Source: Streptomyces bicolor (GTDB lineage Bacteria > Actinomycetota > Actinomycetes > Streptomycetales > Streptomycetaceae). Taken from it: 64,000 nt of DNA. The position numbers were made by a program, and so were the translations under genes. The notes beneath the pieces are model-generated. The model saw only the letters and a list, made by a program, of their open reading frames with translations, made no database searches and was not told the origin of the DNA. The first letter of the stretch is position 1, and the number at the start of each line of letters is the position of its first letter. Shown here in pieces: positions 34,988 to 44,074 of the stretch. The stretch covers positions 248,001 to 312,000 of the forward strand of contig NZ_JOFS01000002.1 of NCBI RefSeq assembly GCF_000719285.1, written 5' to 3'.

Positions 34988-35788
34988 CTACTCGACCAGG
35001 CCGGCCTCACCCAGCAGGTAGGCCGTCATCGGGTCGTAGAAACGCGGGCTGATCACATGGTCGTCGAGCGGGACCACCACCTGCACGGTCCCCTCCGACT
35101 CCGCGAGGAACAGCGCCGGGTCGTTGCAGTCCGCGTACCCGACGGAGTCCACCCCGTGCTGACCGGCGTATCCCGCCCAGCCGTGGTCGGCCACCACCAG
35201 GTCCGGCAGCGGACGACCCGAGCGCTCGAGCCCGGTCAGGATGGCCTTCATCGGCTCGCCGGAGTGGGTGTGCCAGAGGGTGGCACCGTGCTCCAGGACC
35301 GCGACGTCCGCGAACTGCATGACGTAGCCCTCGTCCGTCTGGAGGCCCTCCGGGATGACGACGATCTCGCAGCCCGCCGTGCGCAGGGCGGCGGCCGTCG
35401 CGCGGTGGACGTCCAGCAGGCCGCCCGGGTGGCCGGTCGCGAACAGCACCCGCTGCCCGCCGTCCGCCGCCTTGCGCAGCCGGGCCGCCATCCGCTCCAG
35501 CGCGGCCACCGTCAGCTCGGGGTCGATGGTGTCCTGGCCGTGGCGGTACTCCGGGTCGTCGTTCACGCCGACGCGCTCGGCCATCACCGCGAGTACGTCC
35601 TGCTCGTCGGTCCAGCGGTCACCGAGCTCCAGGCCGAGCCAGTAGTGGCGGTCGCCGTTCGCCAGCTTGCGGTAGTGGGAGAGGTTGTTCTCGCGGGGAG
35701 TGGCGACGTCGCCCGCGATACGGGTTCTGACGAGGTGGTCGACGAGCTCGGCGCGGCTGGGTGTCCCGGGTATCGGCATGGGTCCCAT
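34988..35788 (-). CDS. Putative phosphatase, actinobacterial family
   Basis: 266 residues, cytoplasmic, no signal. It contains VLFATGHPGGLLDVHRATAA, EIVVIPEGLQTD, LWHTHSGEPMKAIL and PDLVVADHGWAGYAGQHG. Such proteins are annotated as phosphatases in actinobacteria and have several conserved His and Asp residues, but I see no established catalytic motif. Two in-frame ATGs (35788 and 35779) are possible. Neighbours give no clue. Confidence 0.6.
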   Translation of the reverse strand: MGPMPIPGTPSRAELVDHLVRTRIAGDVATPRENNLSHYRKLANGDRHYWLGLELGDRWTDEQDVLAVMAERVGVNDDPEYRHGQDTIDPELTVAALERMAARLRKAADGGQRVLFATGHPGGLLDVHRATAAALRTAGCEIVVIPEGLQTDEGYVMQFADVAVLEHGATLWHTHSGEPMKAILTGLERSGRPLPDLVVADHGWAGYAGQHGVDSVGYADCNDPALFLAESEGTVQVVVPLDDHVISPRFYDPMTAYLLGEAGLVE

Positions 35789-35881
35789 TGTGAGGCAGAC
35801 AACTGTGGGGACGCCCCGAGTCCGGTGCGCGTGCGACGTGGGTCACTGTGCAGATCACGGCGCGGTGTTGCGCCTCGCCGG

Positions 35882-37384
35882 TCACCGCTCGATGTGCCGC
35901 AGGGCGAACCACAACTCCATGCGTACGTCCGGGTCGTCCAGGTCGGTGCCGAGGAGCGCCGCGCAACGGGCGATCCGTTGGCGGACGGTGTTGCGGTGCA
36001 CGGACAGGGCCACCGCCGTGCGGTCCCAACTGCCGTGCAGGGAGAGCCAGGTGCGCAGGGTCTCGGTGAGGGGCGGGGTGAGCGGCTCGAGGAGCGCGCG
36101 GGCGTGGGCCTGCGCCTCGTCGGGGGAGAGCAGGTCGGTGAGGGCGGGGCGGCGGGTGCCGTGCCGGAACAAGGGCGTGCGGGTGGCCCTCGCCCGGGAC
36201 AGGGCCCGGGCCGCCTGGGTGTCGGCCGCCGGCCAGTCCGGCGCGGACGCGGGGGCGCTCACGCCGAGGGTCCAGCCGGGCTGCGGGGACGGTTCACGGT
36301 CCGCCGGGACGAGGACGCGTACGACGTCCCGCGCCAGGTCGACCAGCGGGGAGCCGAGCGCCGCGCCCAGCGCCGAGGCCGCCACGGGGTCGCAGGGCCG
36401 GCTGTCGGGGCTGGCGTGGACCACGAGCCAGCCGCCCTCGCCCAGGAGCGGGGCAACCGCCTGCGGCTCGGCGCCCAGCAGCAGCCGTACGAGCGCCGAG
36501 GAGCGGGCCGCTCCCGAGCCGCTCTGGTGCTCGCCGGTGAGGAGGGAGAGGAGCACGGCGGCGACCGAGGCGATGGTGTGGTCGCCGGGGTCGCGGTGCG
36601 GGGCGGCGACGCCGAGGACGAAGCCCTGCCCGGCGCCGAGGGCGTAGGCGGCGAGGTGGATGCCGGCGGCGGTGTCGGTGGCGGAGGTCGGCGTCCCCGG
36701 CCCCGAGGGACGTACGACCTCCGCGAGTCCGGCCAGCGCTCCCCTCACCGTCGCCTCCGGATCCGGGCCCGCCGCCTCATCCTGCGCTCCCTCCGGCTCC
36801 CGCCCCGCCGCCGCCACCTCGGCCCCCTCCGGCCCGTACAGCACGGCCCACCCCCCGACCCGCTGCGCCAGTTGCCGCAGCACCGCGCGTACCGGATCCG
36901 GGCGCGAGGCGGCCGCCGCCAGGCTCTGCTGGGCCTCCGTCACGCGGCGCAGTTCGGCGTGGCGGGCCTGGGCCATCAGCTGCCAGACCGCGCGGGCCAC
37001 GCCGGAGAAGGTCGTCCGGGGCGGGACCTCCAGGAGCGGGAGCCCGTAGGCGTCACACGCCTCCACCAGGGCGCGCGGCACCGTGTCGTGGACGGGAGCG
37101 AGCCCGAAGCCGAGCGCCGCGCCGCCCGCCGCGACGATCCGCGACACGTAGTCGTCGAAGTAGGTCCCCGAACCCGCCGCCTCCGGAACATGCACCCCGG
37201 CCGTCAGCAGCAGCTCGCCGCCCAGCAGATACGGATACGGGTCGGCCATCTCGGATGTGTGCGCCCAGTGGATCACCGTGTCCGCGTCCGGCGGCCCCGC
37301 GATCTGGCGCAGGGCCAGGTCCTCGCGGGCCAGGAGGGCCGAGAGGGGGACCGGTGGGGTGGGGGGAACGGCGGGTTCCGGCAT
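35882..37384 (-). CDS. PucR-family regulator
   Basis: 500 residues. The N-terminal PucR/purine-catabolism domain (about residues 10-125) includes SEMADPYPYLLGGELLLTAG. The C-terminal PucR helix-turn-helix has LRTWLSLHGSWDRTAVALSV and HRNTVRQRIARCAALLG. ATG 37384 has GGAGG 9 nt upstream. Divergent from the transporter-ureohydrolase-ThDP operon with about 190 bp between, so it most likely activates that operon in response to its substrate. Confidence 0.87.
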   Translation of the reverse strand: MPEPAVPPTPPVPLSALLAREDLALRQIAGPPDADTVIHWAHTSEMADPYPYLLGGELLLTAGVHVPEAAGSGTYFDDYVSRIVAAGGAALGFGLAPVHDTVPRALVEACDAYGLPLLEVPPRTTFSGVARAVWQLMAQARHAELRRVTEAQQSLAAAASRPDPVRAVLRQLAQRVGGWAVLYGPEGAEVAAAGREPEGAQDEAAGPDPEATVRGALAGLAEVVRPSGPGTPTSATDTAAGIHLAAYALGAGQGFVLGVAAPHRDPGDHTIASVAAVLLSLLTGEHQSGSGAARSSALVRLLLGAEPQAVAPLLGEGGWLVVHASPDSRPCDPVAASALGAALGSPLVDLARDVVRVLVPADREPSPQPGWTLGVSAPASAPDWPAADTQAARALSRARATRTPLFRHGTRRPALTDLLSPDEAQAHARALLEPLTPPLTETLRTWLSLHGSWDRTAVALSVHRNTVRQRIARCAALLGTDLDDPDVRMELWFALRHIER

Positions 37385-37575
37385 GGGATGTTTCCTCCAC
37401 TGGTGCAACCACGGATGGATGAAACGTACACTTCGCAGTCGCTTTCCGGCCACCTACTGTCGTTCCAGACCGGCAGCCGCGGGTACGGGCGGATGTCCCC
37501 GCGAGCCGCTGCCGACCGTCCCCACCCCCCATCTGCACGACACGCCACCGGGATGTTCGCGAAGGAGGCCCCTCC

Positions 37576-39081
37576 ATGGCCGTCGACTACACAGTCATCG
37601 TCGTCTATCTGGCCGGCATGCTGGCCATGGGCTGGTGGGGCATGCGCCGCGCCAAGTCCAAGAGCGAGTTCCTGGTCGCCGGCCGCCGGCTCGGGCCGAC
37701 CATGTACTCCGGCACCATGGCGGCGATCGTCCTCGGCGGCGCGTCCACCATCGGCGGCGTCGGGCTCGGCTATCAGTACGGGCTCTCCGGCGCCTGGATG
37801 GTGTTCACCATCGGCCTCGGGCTCCTCGCCCTCTCGGTCTTCTTCTCCGCCCGCATCGCCCGCCTCAAGGTCTACACCGTCTCCGAGATGCTCGACCTGC
37901 GCTACGGCGGCCGGGCCGGCGTCATCTCCGGTGTCGTCATGTGGGCGTACACCCTCATGCTCGCGGTCACCTCGACCATCGCGTACGCCACGATCTTCGA
38001 CGTCCTCTTCGACATGAACCGCACCGTCGCGATCGTCCTCGGCGGCTCGATCGTCGTCGCCTACTCGACGCTGGGCGGCATGTGGTCGATCACCCTCACC
38101 GACATGGTGCAGTTCGTGGTGAAGACCGTCGGCGTGCTCCTGCTGCTCCTGCCCATCGCAGTCGTCAAGGCGGGCGGGTTCAGCGAGATGAAGGCGCAGC
38201 TGCCGACCGAGTACTTCGACCCGCTGGGCATCGGCGGCGAGACGATCTTCACCTACGTCCTGATCTACACCTTCGGCATGCTCATCGGGCAGGACATCTG
38301 GCAGCGCGTCTTCACCGCGCGCAGCGACCGGACCGCCAAGTGGGGCGGCACCGTCGCCGGCACCTACTGCCTCGCCTACGCCCTCGCCGGTGCCGTCATC
38401 GGCACGGCCGCCAAGGTGCTCTACCCCAAGCTCGGCAGCGCGGACGACGCCTTCGCGACGATCGTGAAGGACGAACTCCCGGTCGGCGTGCGGGGACTGG
38501 TGCTCGCCGCCGCCCTCGCGGCCGTGATGTCCACCTCCTCCGGCGCGCTGATCGCCTGCGCGACCGTCGCCAACAACGACATCTGGTCGCGGCTGCGGGG
38601 TGCGGTCCGCCGCACCGAGGACCCCAAGAGCGCGCACGACCCGCGAGACTCGTACGACTCACACGACCCGCACGACGAGGTGAAGGGCAACCGCGCCTTC
38701 ATCCTCCTCATGGGCATCGCCGTCATCGTCACGGCCATCGCGCTCAACAACGTCGTCGAAGCGCTGACCGTCGCCTACAACCTGCTGGTCGGCGGACTGC
38801 TCGTGCCGATCCTCGGCGGGCTGCTGTGGCGGCGCGGGACCGTGCAGGGCGCGCTCGCCTCGGTCGTCGTCGGCGGCGTCGCGGTGATCACCCTGATGGC
38901 GACCCACGGCATCCTCGCCAACGAGCCCGTCTACTACGGCCTGCTGTCCTCCCTCGCCGCGTACATCGCGGTCTCGCTGATGACGAGGCCGACCGACGCG
39001 GCCGTACTCGCCGCCTGGCGTGAGCGCCTCGCCGGGCGGAGTCCCGAACTCGTGTCCGAACCGGTGCCGGCTCGCCAGTAG
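37576..39081 (+). CDS. Sodium:solute symporter (SSS family)
   Basis: 501 residues and about 13 membrane helices. Start ATG 37576 with GAAGGAGG 8 nt upstream. Typical elements: GGRLGPTMYSGT-type N-part (AGRRLGPTMYSGTMAAIVLG), SEMLDLRYGGRAG and LAAALAAVMSTSSGALIACA, which carries the Na+-site Ser residues. A loop near residues 355-372 is unusually rich in His and Asp (SAHDPRDSYDSHDPHDE). First gene of the operon; substrate probably the guanidino compound that the next enzymes act on. Confidence 0.88.
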   Translation: MAVDYTVIVVYLAGMLAMGWWGMRRAKSKSEFLVAGRRLGPTMYSGTMAAIVLGGASTIGGVGLGYQYGLSGAWMVFTIGLGLLALSVFFSARIARLKVYTVSEMLDLRYGGRAGVISGVVMWAYTLMLAVTSTIAYATIFDVLFDMNRTVAIVLGGSIVVAYSTLGGMWSITLTDMVQFVVKTVGVLLLLLPIAVVKAGGFSEMKAQLPTEYFDPLGIGGETIFTYVLIYTFGMLIGQDIWQRVFTARSDRTAKWGGTVAGTYCLAYALAGAVIGTAAKVLYPKLGSADDAFATIVKDELPVGVRGLVLAAALAAVMSTSSGALIACATVANNDIWSRLRGAVRRTEDPKSAHDPRDSYDSHDPHDEVKGNRAFILLMGIAVIVTAIALNNVVEALTVAYNLLVGGLLVPILGGLLWRRGTVQGALASVVVGGVAVITLMATHGILANEPVYYGLLSSLAAYIAVSLMTRPTDAAVLAAWRERLAGRSPELVSEPVPARQ

Positions 39082-39102
39082 AGTCGTAGGCAGATAACCC
39101 CG

Positions 39103-39122
39103 CATACGCGATGAAGCGTATG
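39103..39122. promoter_or_regulatory. Inverted repeat before the ureohydrolase gene
   Basis: CATACGC and GCGTATG flank a 6-nt loop, 26 bp before the ureohydrolase ATG and after the transporter stop. It could be a weak attenuator, an RNA processing hairpin or a regulator site. No U run follows. Confidence 0.5.
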
Positions 39123-39148
39123 AGACGTAGGAAAGAAGGCATTTCCAC

Positions 39149-40129
39149 ATGAGCAGCAACGAGACGCCCCGCGGCCCCGTCGACTCCTCCCGCATCCCGC
39201 GGTACGCCGGACCCGCGACGTTCGCCCGGCTCCCGCGCCTCGACGAGGTCGGCCGTGCCGATGTCGCCGTGGTCGGCGTGCCGTTCGACTCGGGTGTCTC
39301 GTACCGGCCGGGCGCCCGGTTCGGCGGCAACGCGATCCGCGAGGCGTCCCGGCTGCTGCGCCCGTACAACCCGGCGCAGGACGCGTCCCCGTTCGCCCTC
39401 GCGCAGGTCGCGGACGGCGGCGACATCGCGGTGAACCCCTTCAACATCAACGAGGCCGTGGAGACGGTCGAGGCCGCCGCCGACGAGCTGCTCGGCACCG
39501 GCGCCCGCCTGATGACCCTGGGCGGCGACCACACCATCGCGCTGCCGCTGCTGCGCTCGGTCGCCAAGAAGCACGGCCCGGTCGCCCTCCTCCACTTCGA
39601 CGCCCACCTCGACACCTGGGACACGTACTTCGGCGCCGAGTACACCCACGGCACCCCGTTCCGCCGGGCCGTGGAGGAGGGCATCCTCGACACGGAGGCG
39701 CTCTCCCACGTCGGCACCCGTGGCCCGCTGTACGGCAAGCAGGACCTCACCGACGACGAGAAGATGGGCTTCGGCATCGTCACGTCCGCCGACATCTACC
39801 GGCGCGGCGCCGACGAGGTCGCCGACCAGCTGCGACAGCGCATCGGCGACCGCCCGCTGTACATCTCCATCGACATCGACTGCCTCGACCCGGCGCACGC
39901 GCCCGGCACCGGCACCCCCGAGGCGGGCGGCATGACCTCCCGCGAGCTGCTGGAGATCCTGCGCGGCCTGGCGTCCTGCAACCTGGTATCGGCCGACGTC
40001 GTCGAGGTGGCGCCCGCGTACGATCACGCCGAGATCACGTCGGTGGCCGCGTCCCACACGGCGTACGAACTGACCACGATCATGTCCCGCCAGATCGCGG
40101 CGGCCCGGAAGGACTCGGAAGCGCAGTGA
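39149..40129 (+). CDS. Ureohydrolase (agmatinase/guanidinobutyrase family)
   Basis: 326 residues, dinuclear Mn enzyme that releases urea from a guanidino substrate. All metal ligands are visible: [10 protein letters not shown] (His), [11 protein letters not shown] (Asp-His-Asp) and [19 protein letters not shown] (two Asp). The substrate could be agmatine, guanidinobutyrate or guanidinopropionate. The next gene, a ThDP decarboxylase that overlaps by 4 bp, points to 4-guanidinobutyrate made from 2-ketoarginine. GAAGG lies about 10 nt upstream of ATG 39149. Confidence 0.88.
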   Translation: MSSNETPRGPVDSSRIPRYAGPATFARLPRLDEVGRADVAVVGVPFDSGVSYRPGARFGGNAIREASRLLRPYNPAQDASPFALAQVADGGDIAVNPFNINEAVETVEAAADELLGTGARLMTLGGDHTIALPLLRSVAKKHGPVALLHFDAHLDTWDTYFGAEYTHGTPFRRAVEEGILDTEALSHVGTRGPLYGKQDLTDDEKMGFGIVTSADIYRRGADEVADQLRQRIGDRPLYISIDIDCLDPAHAPGTGTPEAGGMTSRELLEILRGLASCNLVSADVVEVAPAYDHAEITSVAASHTAYELTTIMSRQIAAARKDSEAQ

Positions 40130-41817
40130 CTCACGACCACGACCTGGTACTCCGCCCGACCGAAGCACAGATTGCCGCCGCACTGAACCCTCCCGCCGGC
40201 CGCAACGGCGGGGACCTGGTCGTGGAGACGCTGGCCGCGCTCGGCACGACGACGGTGTTCGGCCTGCCCGGCCAGCACGCCCTCGGCATGTTCGACGCCC
40301 TGCGCCGCTCGGACCTGCGGTACATCGGCCTGCGCGTGGAGAACAACGCGGGGTTCGCGGCGGACGCGTACGGCCGGATGACGGGTGAGGCGGCGCCGCT
40401 GCTGCTGTCGACGGGCCCGGGCGCGCTGACCTCGCTGGCCGCGCTCCAGGAGGCGGCCGCGGCGAGCGCCCCCGTGCTGGCGATCAGCAGCCAGGTCCCG
40501 ACGGCGGGCCTGGGCGGCGGCAGGCACGGCTACCTGCACGAACTGCCCGACCAGGCGGCCTCGTTCCGGGGCGTGGTGAAGTCGGTCCACACGGTCCGCA
40601 CCCAGTCGCAGATCCCGTCCGCGATCGAGGCGGCCTGGAAGTCGGCGCTGACGGCCCCGCACGGCCCGGTGTGGGTGGAGATCCCGCAGGACGTGCTGCT
40701 CGCCGAGACGTCGATCCCGGTGGTGACGGGCGGCGACGCCTTCCCCGAGGAACTGCCGCCGCGCCCCGAACTGACCGCGGTGGCGGCCGACCTGCTCTCG
40801 AAGGCGGCCCGCCCGGCGATCATCGCGGGCGGGGGAGTGGTACGGGCGGACGCGTCGGGCAAGCTGAAGCAGCTCGCGGAGCGGCTGCAGGCACCGGTGG
40901 TCACGACTCCGGGCGGCAAGGGGGCGTTCCCGTGGAAGCACCCGCTGTCGCTCCAGTCGTGGATCGAGGACCGGTACACGACCGACTTCCTGGAGGACGC
41001 CGACGTACTCCTCGTCGTCGGCTCGGGCCTCGGTGAACTCTCCTCGAACTACCACACGTTCAAGCCCCGGGGCCGGGTCGTCCAGATCGAGGCGGACCTC
41101 GGCAAGCTGGAGTCCAACCACCCGGCACTCGGCATCCACGCGGACGCGCGGCTCGCGTTGCAGGCGCTGCTGGAGACGGTGGAGGAGCGGACGGATCCGT
41201 CCGCCCCGGAGCGCGTCCGCGAGGTCCTCGCCAAGGTCACCGAGCGGATCGCCGCCCAGGAACTCACCCTGGAGCAGCAGGTGCTGGAGTCCGTGCGCCG
41301 TGCCCTGCCCGCCGACTCCCCGTCCTTCTGGGACATGACCATCCTGGCGTACTGGGCCTGGTCGGCCTTCGACGCCAAGGGCCCCAACCACCTGCACTCC
41401 GCCCAGGGCGCCGGCGGGCTCGGCTACGGCTTCCCGGCGGCGCTGGGCGCGGCGGTCGCGGATCCGACGCGTCCGGTGCTGGCGGTGTCCGGCGACGGAG
41501 GCGCGCTGTACTCGATCGCCGAGCTCGCGACGGCCCGCCAGTACGACCTGAACGTCACCTGGCTCATCGTCGACGACGGCGGCTACGGCATCCTGCGCGA
41601 GTACATGACGGACGCGTTCGGCCAGGCCACGGCGACCGAGCTGACGCGGCCGGACTATGTGGCGCTGGCCGAGTCGTTCGGCGTCCCCGGGGTCCGTACG
41701 ACCCCGGAGACGCTGGAGGCGGACCTGGCGAAGGCGCTGTCCGAGCCCGGGCCTTCGGTGGTCGTCCTCCCGGCGGTGCTGCGGATGTTCGCGCCGACGC
41801 ATCTCGACCGGGCGTGA
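40126..41817 (+). CDS. ThDP-dependent enzyme, candidate 2-ketoarginine decarboxylase (AruI-like)
   Basis: 563 residues in the acetolactate synthase/pyruvate decarboxylase superfamily: N-terminal ThDP PYR domain with [18 protein letters not shown] and the conserved Glu in [15 protein letters not shown], a central domain, and the C-terminal PP domain with [20 protein letters not shown] and [15 protein letters not shown] (Mg-ThDP motif GDG...N region). GTG start overlaps the ureohydrolase stop (GTGA), so translation is coupled. In P. aeruginosa the AruI decarboxylase and the GbuA ureohydrolase act in one arginine route; the pairing here supports that role, but sequence alone does not exclude another 2-oxo acid. 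Confidence 0.78.
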   Translation: MTHDHDLVLRPTEAQIAAALNPPAGRNGGDLVVETLAALGTTTVFGLPGQHALGMFDALRRSDLRYIGLRVENNAGFAADAYGRMTGEAAPLLLSTGPGALTSLAALQEAAAASAPVLAISSQVPTAGLGGGRHGYLHELPDQAASFRGVVKSVHTVRTQSQIPSAIEAAWKSALTAPHGPVWVEIPQDVLLAETSIPVVTGGDAFPEELPPRPELTAVAADLLSKAARPAIIAGGGVVRADASGKLKQLAERLQAPVVTTPGGKGAFPWKHPLSLQSWIEDRYTTDFLEDADVLLVVGSGLGELSSNYHTFKPRGRVVQIEADLGKLESNHPALGIHADARLALQALLETVEERTDPSAPERVREVLAKVTERIAAQELTLEQQVLESVRRALPADSPSFWDMTILAYWAWSAFDAKGPNHLHSAQGAGGLGYGFPAALGAAVADPTRPVLAVSGDGGALYSIAELATARQYDLNVTWLIVDDGGYGILREYMTDAFGQATATELTRPDYVALAESFGVPGVRTTPETLEADLAKALSEPGPSVVVLPAVLRMFAPTHLDRA

Positions 41818-41839
41818 GGCAGCGGCGAATCTCAGCAGG

Positions 41840-42220
41840 TCAGCAGGACTTGGACAAGGTCAGGCTGGACGAGTTCCCGCTCAGAAAGCCGCTGTCGAAG
41901 GACTTGGAGCTGCCTGTGGTGTAGGTCTTCTTGTGCTTCTCCACGTCATCCAGGAAGACCTTGAACGTCGCGGTGACGTTGCAGCCGTCGGTCTTCGTGT
42001 CGCGCACGGTGCCGTAGACCCTCTTGTAGTGGGTGGCCGCCGAAGTCGACTTCGTGCACGGGGTGTACGTCACCTGCCCCCAGCCCGTCGAGATCGTCTT
42101 GGCCCTGCTGCACGAGATGACGGTGTCGGCAGCGGCGGGCGTGGCGCCCAGGGCGGTCAGGCCCGTCGCCGCCAGAGCAGCGCTCGCGGTGAGTGCTGCC
42201 AGGTGCTGTGCGGTCTTCAT
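41840..42220 (-). CDS. Small secreted protein, unknown
   Basis: 126 residues. Sec signal peptide (KTAQHLAALTASAALAATG, cleavage near PAAADTV), then a mature part of about 95 residues with three Cys residues (ISCSRAKTIS, TYTPCTKS, GCNVTATFKVF) and a final SKSC, likely two disulphides. Beta-rich. The gene ends just after the ThDP operon, on the opposite strand. I do not recognise a family. Confidence 0.7.
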   Translation of the reverse strand: MKTAQHLAALTASAALAATGLTALGATPAAADTVISCSRAKTISTGWGQVTYTPCTKSTSAATHYKRVYGTVRDTKTDGCNVTATFKVFLDDVEKHKKTYTTGSSKSFDSGFLSGNSSSLTLSKSC

Positions 42221-42333
42221 CCGTGGTTCCCCGTTTCGTGTGTCCGACATCGTGGCCGCGCCCGTCATAGGCGCGGCCACCATGGTGTACGACCATCGGC
42301 GCGGAGCGAACCTGGAACCTTGTAGGGCGGCGC

Positions 42334-42441
42334 CTACCAGATCGCCTCGACCCACTCCGGGTGGTCGATGAACGGGTTGCGGTTGCCCTGGTAGGTGACG
42401 TAGATGATCTCGTTTGATCTCGCTGCGGCACTCCTCGACGC
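42334..42441 (-). pseudogene. C-terminal fragment of a second endonuclease I gene
   Basis: About 105 bp nearly repeat the end of the intact endonuclease gene at 42888: both encode YQGNRNPFIDHPEWVE-x-IW followed by a TAG stop, and both keep the upstream IIY/VIY-type strand. The fragment also has an 8-bp local duplication (GATCTCG repeated near 42410-42422), then diverges. No start or catalytic part remains. Confidence 0.78.
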
Positions 42442-42473
42442 AACCCAGCTGACGCACCTCACGACGTGAAGCC

Positions 42474-42746
42474 TCAGCGTGCTGCCCCGGCGGCCTGGTC
42501 GCGCGAGTCGTGGACGTGTTCGCGGTTGTTGCAGGCGTCGTCCACCGCGGTGCCGGTACCCGGTGTGACCACGGGGATGAGCGCGAGTGCCTCCCTGCAG
42601 AGGTTGGCGGTGGTCAAGGGGTAGCCGGCGACGGTGATCCGGCCCCGGTCGCCGTCATCGGCGTGGGTGTAGGCGTCGGCGTGGGCCGGGGTGGCCAGTG
42701 CGAGGGCTGCCATGGTGAACGCGGCGAGCGCGCTGATCTTCTTCAT
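42474..42746 (-). CDS. Small exported protein, unknown
   Basis: 90 residues starting KKISALAAFTMAALALATP after Met, with cleavage near AHADAYT. The mature part is short and rich in Asp, His and Arg, with two Cys (NLCREAL, DACNN) that may pair. It ends at a region between the endonuclease fragment and the intact endonuclease gene. Function unknown. Confidence 0.6.
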   Translation of the reverse strand: MKKISALAAFTMAALALATPAHADAYTHADDGDRGRITVAGYPLTTANLCREALALIPVVTPGTGTAVDDACNNREHVHDSRDQAAGAAR

Positions 42747-42805
42747 AGCCGGGTCAACGGCATCGGATCAGCGCAGGTTATTCCGCTGCACAGGTGGTGA
42801 CCGGG

Positions 42806-42835
42806 CGCGCCAGGGCCGGCGAGGGCCCTGGCGCG
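42806..42835 (-). terminator. Stem-loop terminator of the endonuclease gene
   Basis: 12-bp stem CGCGCCAGGGCC / GGCCCTGGCGCG with a 6-nt loop, about 50 bp after the endonuclease stop on the minus strand. Confidence 0.85.
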
Positions 42836-42887
42836 TCTGCGGCTCTACCTGTCCACGGTTCTACGGCGGCTGAAAGGGCCCCGTCGC

Positions 42888-43694
42888 CTACCAGATCGAC
42901 TCGACCCACTCCGGGTGGTCGATGAACGGGTTGCGGTTGCCCTGGTAGGAGTCGTAGATGACCTCGTTGCGGCGCTCCTCGAAGGCGTCCGGCGGGTCCT
43001 CGTCGTTCCAGGCCTTCAGGACCGAGAGGCGGCCGTGGTAGGGGACGCTGCCGTTGATGGAGTCGTTGGCCTCCAGGTCGGGCCAGCTGTCGTCGCCCTC
43101 GTAGCGGACGGCCATGTAGAGGATCATGCGGGCCACGTCGCCCTTGACGGCGTCGCGCGGCTCGAAGGAGTTCGAGTCGGTCAGGCTGCCACCGGAGTTG
43201 GTGAAGCTGCTGCCGCCGTTGTCGAAGTCCTTGTTGCCGCGAATGCTGTTGACCTGGACGTCCTCGGGGCGCAGGTGGTGCAGGTCGGTGCCCGGGCCGG
43301 CGGAGGTGCCGAAGTCGCCGTGCGACTGGGCCCACACGTGCTCGCGGTTCCAGTTGCCGGTGCTGCCGCCGTTGAGGGACTTGCTGCGGGAGATGCCCGA
43401 GTACAGCAGCTTCACGTTGTTGCTGTTGTTCGGGTCCTGGTCGGTGACCTTCAGGGCGTTCCAGACCGCCGAGTACGAGATCGCCGTCTGGTCGCTGATG
43501 ATCGTGTGCAGCGAGTCCTTCAGCGCCGTGCCGGTCTTGCCGATCGCGTCGGCGTAGTACGTGTCGTCGTACGCCGTCGTCGTCGCGGCGGCCGGGGAAG
43601 CGGTGAGCGCCGGGGCGGTGAGGCCGACCAGGACGGCGGCCGTCGTCAGCGCCACTGACTTCCAGCGGCGGTGGCGTATGCGTGTCGCCAGCAT
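42888..43694 (-). CDS. Secreted endonuclease I family nuclease
   Basis: 268 residues. Basic start MLATRIRHRRWK, hydrophobic core and cleavage near SPAAATT give a Sec signal peptide. The mature part is the endonuclease I (EndA/Vvn, beta-beta-alpha metal) fold: NREHVWAQSHGDFGTSAG, with His as general base, and DLHHLRPEDVQVNSIRGNKD plus metal-site Asn/Glu. It should cut DNA and RNA outside the cell. A C-terminal fragment of a near-identical gene lies 470 bp downstream. Confidence 0.88.
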   Translation of the reverse strand: MLATRIRHRRWKSVALTTAAVLVGLTAPALTASPAAATTTAYDDTYYADAIGKTGTALKDSLHTIISDQTAISYSAVWNALKVTDQDPNNSNNVKLLYSGISRSKSLNGGSTGNWNREHVWAQSHGDFGTSAGPGTDLHHLRPEDVQVNSIRGNKDFDNGGSSFTNSGGSLTDSNSFEPRDAVKGDVARMILYMAVRYEGDDSWPDLEANDSINGSVPYHGRLSVLKAWNDEDPPDAFEERRNEVIYDSYQGNRNPFIDHPEWVESIW

Positions 43695-44074
43695 GTGGGG
43701 TGTCCCATCTACGCGGGTTGAATGGAGGCGGCAAACGGGAGAGTGACATGGACATGGAGTCGTGTCGAGGGCTTGCACGTGTCCATTGGGTGACGCGAAG
43801 CGGCAAATCGGGGCAGGAGGGGGCCAGTTGGCGCCGGCTGGTCTGGGAGGAGCTGGTGCTTGAGCTCGAGTTGGCGCCCGACGCGGAGCCGTGGGTGGGG
43901 GCTGTGCCGAAGCTTGCGGTTCGCTGTGGATTCTCAAAGGAGACCGCAAAGGACAACGGCGACCATGGCGACGCGGTGCACAACCTTCAGCACGAGGTAG
44001 CGGTCACACGGGCGCCACATGTCACATGCACAGCCCGGTGATTCCGCCCTATTCCGCCACCGTAGAGGCCACAC
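43695..44074. other. Intergenic region
   Basis: 380 bp between divergent genes. A frame from about 43748 has a fair ribosome site but third-position GC well below that of real genes here, and no recognisable protein. Promoters of both neighbours are expected; none is clear to me. Confidence 0.4.

Noticed and set aside
34847..38017. Plus-strand frame of about 1050 codons across the phosphatase and PucR genes
   Set aside because: Low-complexity Arg/Gly/Val-rich shadow opposite real genes.
43748..44041. Possible small gene with GGGAG ribosome site
   Set aside because: Third-position GC far below that of neighbours and no recognisable protein.
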